From Chloroflexota bacterium (GTDB taxonomy: Bacteria > Chloroflexota > Anaerolineae > B4-G1), in contig QMOC01000242.1 of the NCBI GenBank assembly GCA_003648085.1, forward strand, positions 1-5,033: a stretch of DNA of 5,033 nucleotides. Reading direction: 5' to 3'. A model generated the notes under the pieces. It had not been told where the DNA came from and did no database searches. It saw nothing but the letters and a program-made list of their open reading frames with translations. This document shows, in pieces, positions 3,848-5,033 of this stretch. The position numbers and the translations under genes were made by a program. Position 1 is the first letter of the stretch, and each line of letters begins with the position of its first letter.

Positions 3848-5033
3848 ATGTCCCAGCAGCCGACTATCCCCAAGCCCGTGGGCCGCGCCCGCCGCGCCCG
3901 TCCCAGGCCCGTCACCCCCTACGAGGACACCGACACTCCCCGCCGCGCCGTCATCTACGTCCGCGTCTCGCGGGAGGAGCAGGCCCAGGGCCACTCCTTG
4001 GAGGCCCAGGAGCGCGAGTGCCGCGAGTTCATTGCCCGTGAAAAGCCCAACTGGACCGTCGCCGGTGTCTTCCGTGACGAGCACTCCGGCAAGACCACCA
4101 ACCGCCCCGGCTTTCAGGAGATGCTCAAGATGGTCTATGATGGTCAGGCTGACGCCATCGTCGCCCACCACCTGGACCGCTTCTCTCGCAGCCTCCACGA
4201 CATCCTCGTCTACTTCAAGGAATTAGAGGCGATGAACGTCGTGATGGCTTTCGCCAAGGATCGCTTCGACTTCTCCACTGAGAACGGTCGTCTGGAGTTC
4301 CACATCCTGGCCGTCTTCGCCGACTGGTACGTTCAGAACCTCGCCCGCGAGGTTCGCAAGGGGAAGATCTCCCGTGTGCTCAAGGGCTACCACAACAACC
4401 AACTCCCCTTCGGCTACGTCAAGGGCCCCGACGGCGTCGGTCAGGCCGTCTCCGAGGAGGCCGAAGCCATCCGCCGGGCTTATGAACTCTACGCCACCGG
4501 CAATTACACCGACCGTCGCATCGCCGATTTCCTGAACGAGGCCGGCTTCCGCACCCGCCGCGGCCGGCGGTGGTCGAAGGACGCCGTCCGCGAACTTCTC
4601 CAGAACGAGTTCTACCTGGGGCTGGTCAAGTACCACGGCGACCTGTACCCGGGTCGCCACGAGGCCATCATCACCAAAGAACTCTTCGACCGGGTCCAGG
4701 AGGTCCGGCGCGCCCACGCCCGCCGCCCTCGCGCCTACACTCCCACCATCCGCGTCTACCTGCTCTCCGGCCTGGGCCGCTGTGCTCACTGCGGCCGCAC
4801 CATCCGTGCCCAGGGTGGTCCTCGCTATTCGTACTATCGAGAGATGTCCAAAGCGCGTGGCTTCACGGACTGCCCCGTGGCCGGGCGCAGCATTCGAATG
4901 GACGTGGCCGAGGAGCAACTGGGCCGGCTGATGACCGCCTTCACCCTTCCTCCGGACTGGCGGGAGGAGATCCGCCGCGCCCTGGAGGATGAAGACCGGC
5001 GGGAGGCCATCCTCGCCGAGCGGAAGCGGTTGG
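3848..5033 (+). CDS. Large serine recombinase (resolvase/invertase family), 3' end outside window
   Basis: The first 395 residues are present. Residues 1-32 are a Pro/Arg-rich extension (RARRARPRP). The resolvase catalytic domain begins RRAVIYVRVS (32-41), where R39 and S41 fit the catalytic Arg-x-Ser; S41 would form the 5'-phosphoserine link to DNA. QGHSLEAQ (47-54), DEHSGKTTNRPGF (77-89) and LDRFSRS (109-115) are further family motifs. A helical linker follows (about 155-175), then the recombinase domain (LPFGYVKG 186-193; LYATGNYTDRRIADFLN 214-230; YLGLVKYHGD 256-265) and a zinc-ribbon region with C312 and C315 and a later C341. The usual third Cys after YY is Glu (E332). Glu- and Arg-rich residues from about 370 look like the start of a coiled coil. 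Such enzymes integrate and excise phages and mobile elements. It has its own promoter and hairpin. No partner integrase is visible, so it marks a possible element end but does not prove one. Confidence 0.95.
   Translation, partial: MSQQPTIPKPVGRARRARPRPVTPYEDTDTPRRAVIYVRVSREEQAQGHSLEAQERECREFIAREKPNWTVAGVFRDEHSGKTTNRPGFQEMLKMVYDGQADAIVAHHLDRFSRSLHDILVYFKELEAMNVVMAFAKDRFDFSTENGRLEFHILAVFADWYVQNLAREVRKGKISRVLKGYHNNQLPFGYVKGPDGVGQAVSEEAEAIRRAYELYATGNYTDRRIADFLNEAGFRTRRGRRWSKDAVRELLQNEFYLGLVKYHGDLYPGRHEAIITKELFDRVQEVRRAHARRPRAYTPTIRVYLLSGLGRCAHCGRTIRAQGGPRYSYYREMSKARGFTDCPVAGRSIRMDVAEEQLGRLMTAFTLPPDWREEIRRALEDEDRREAILAERKRL

Noticed and set aside
4223..4918. Minus-strand frame (231 codons) opposite the recombinase
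   Set aside because: Open because of strong G/C third-position bias in the recombinase; composition is Ala/Gly/Val-rich with no motif.
1..5033. tRNA, rRNA or insertion-sequence ends
   Set aside because: No cloverleaf, rRNA-like stretch or terminal inverted repeats with target duplication were seen on either strand.

Overview
The window carries four genes around one divergent control region. On the minus strand are a helicase fragment that runs off the left edge (1-471) and a large NB-ARC/STAND (NLR-like) ATPase gene (593-3418). On the plus strand are a 43-codon, very basic putative small gene (3603-3734) and a large serine recombinase that runs off the right edge (3848-5033). Promoters are bacterial (TATAAT-type -10 boxes, Shine-Dalgarno sites). 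The recombinase and helicase are GC-rich with mostly G/C third positions, while the NB-ARC gene is visibly less GC-rich. A GC-rich environmental bacterium is likely. Chloroflexota is my guess from the style of the proteins, but no marker gene is present to settle it.

Left (1-592): the first 157 residues of an SNF2/DrmD-like DNA helicase, with a complete Walker A/motif I. Upstream is a convincing sigma70-type promoter (TTGTCA, 16 bp, TATAAT) whose -35 and spacer are covered by a 7-7-7 palindrome. The leader contains a hairpin that can mask the ribosome binding site. Helicases of this type are common in anti-phage islands (DISARM and related loci), but the missing C-terminus and partner genes prevent a system call.

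Centre (593-3418): a 941-residue protein with an N-terminal helix-turn-helix, an NB-ARC nucleotide-binding switch (Walker A, Walker B, TT-R sensor, GLP and MHR motifs), a long TPR-like helical region and a short unassigned C-terminal module. It has no recognisable nuclease, TIR, protease or membrane effector, so its output may be DNA binding.

Central control region (3419-3602): three TGCAACG copies at exact 11-bp spacing plus one inverted copy, overlapping -10 boxes on the two strands, a 12-bp palindrome, and an RNA leader in which an SD-masking hairpin competes with an upstream anti-masking helix just ahead of the small basic ORF.

Right (3735-5033): a 113-bp recombinase promoter region with an extended -10, a perfect 10-bp inverted repeat at the start of the transcript, a 14-bp palindrome and a direct repeat; then the recombinase with its catalytic serine and DNA-binding region.

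Together this looks like a mobile defence-island segment: a recombinase for mobility, an NLR-like sensor as a candidate defence or regulatory protein, and a defence-type helicase. The most novel-looking parts are the HTH-fused NLR without a known effector, the TGCAACG array that its HTH might bind, and the switch-like leader of the small basic gene. These functional links are inference.
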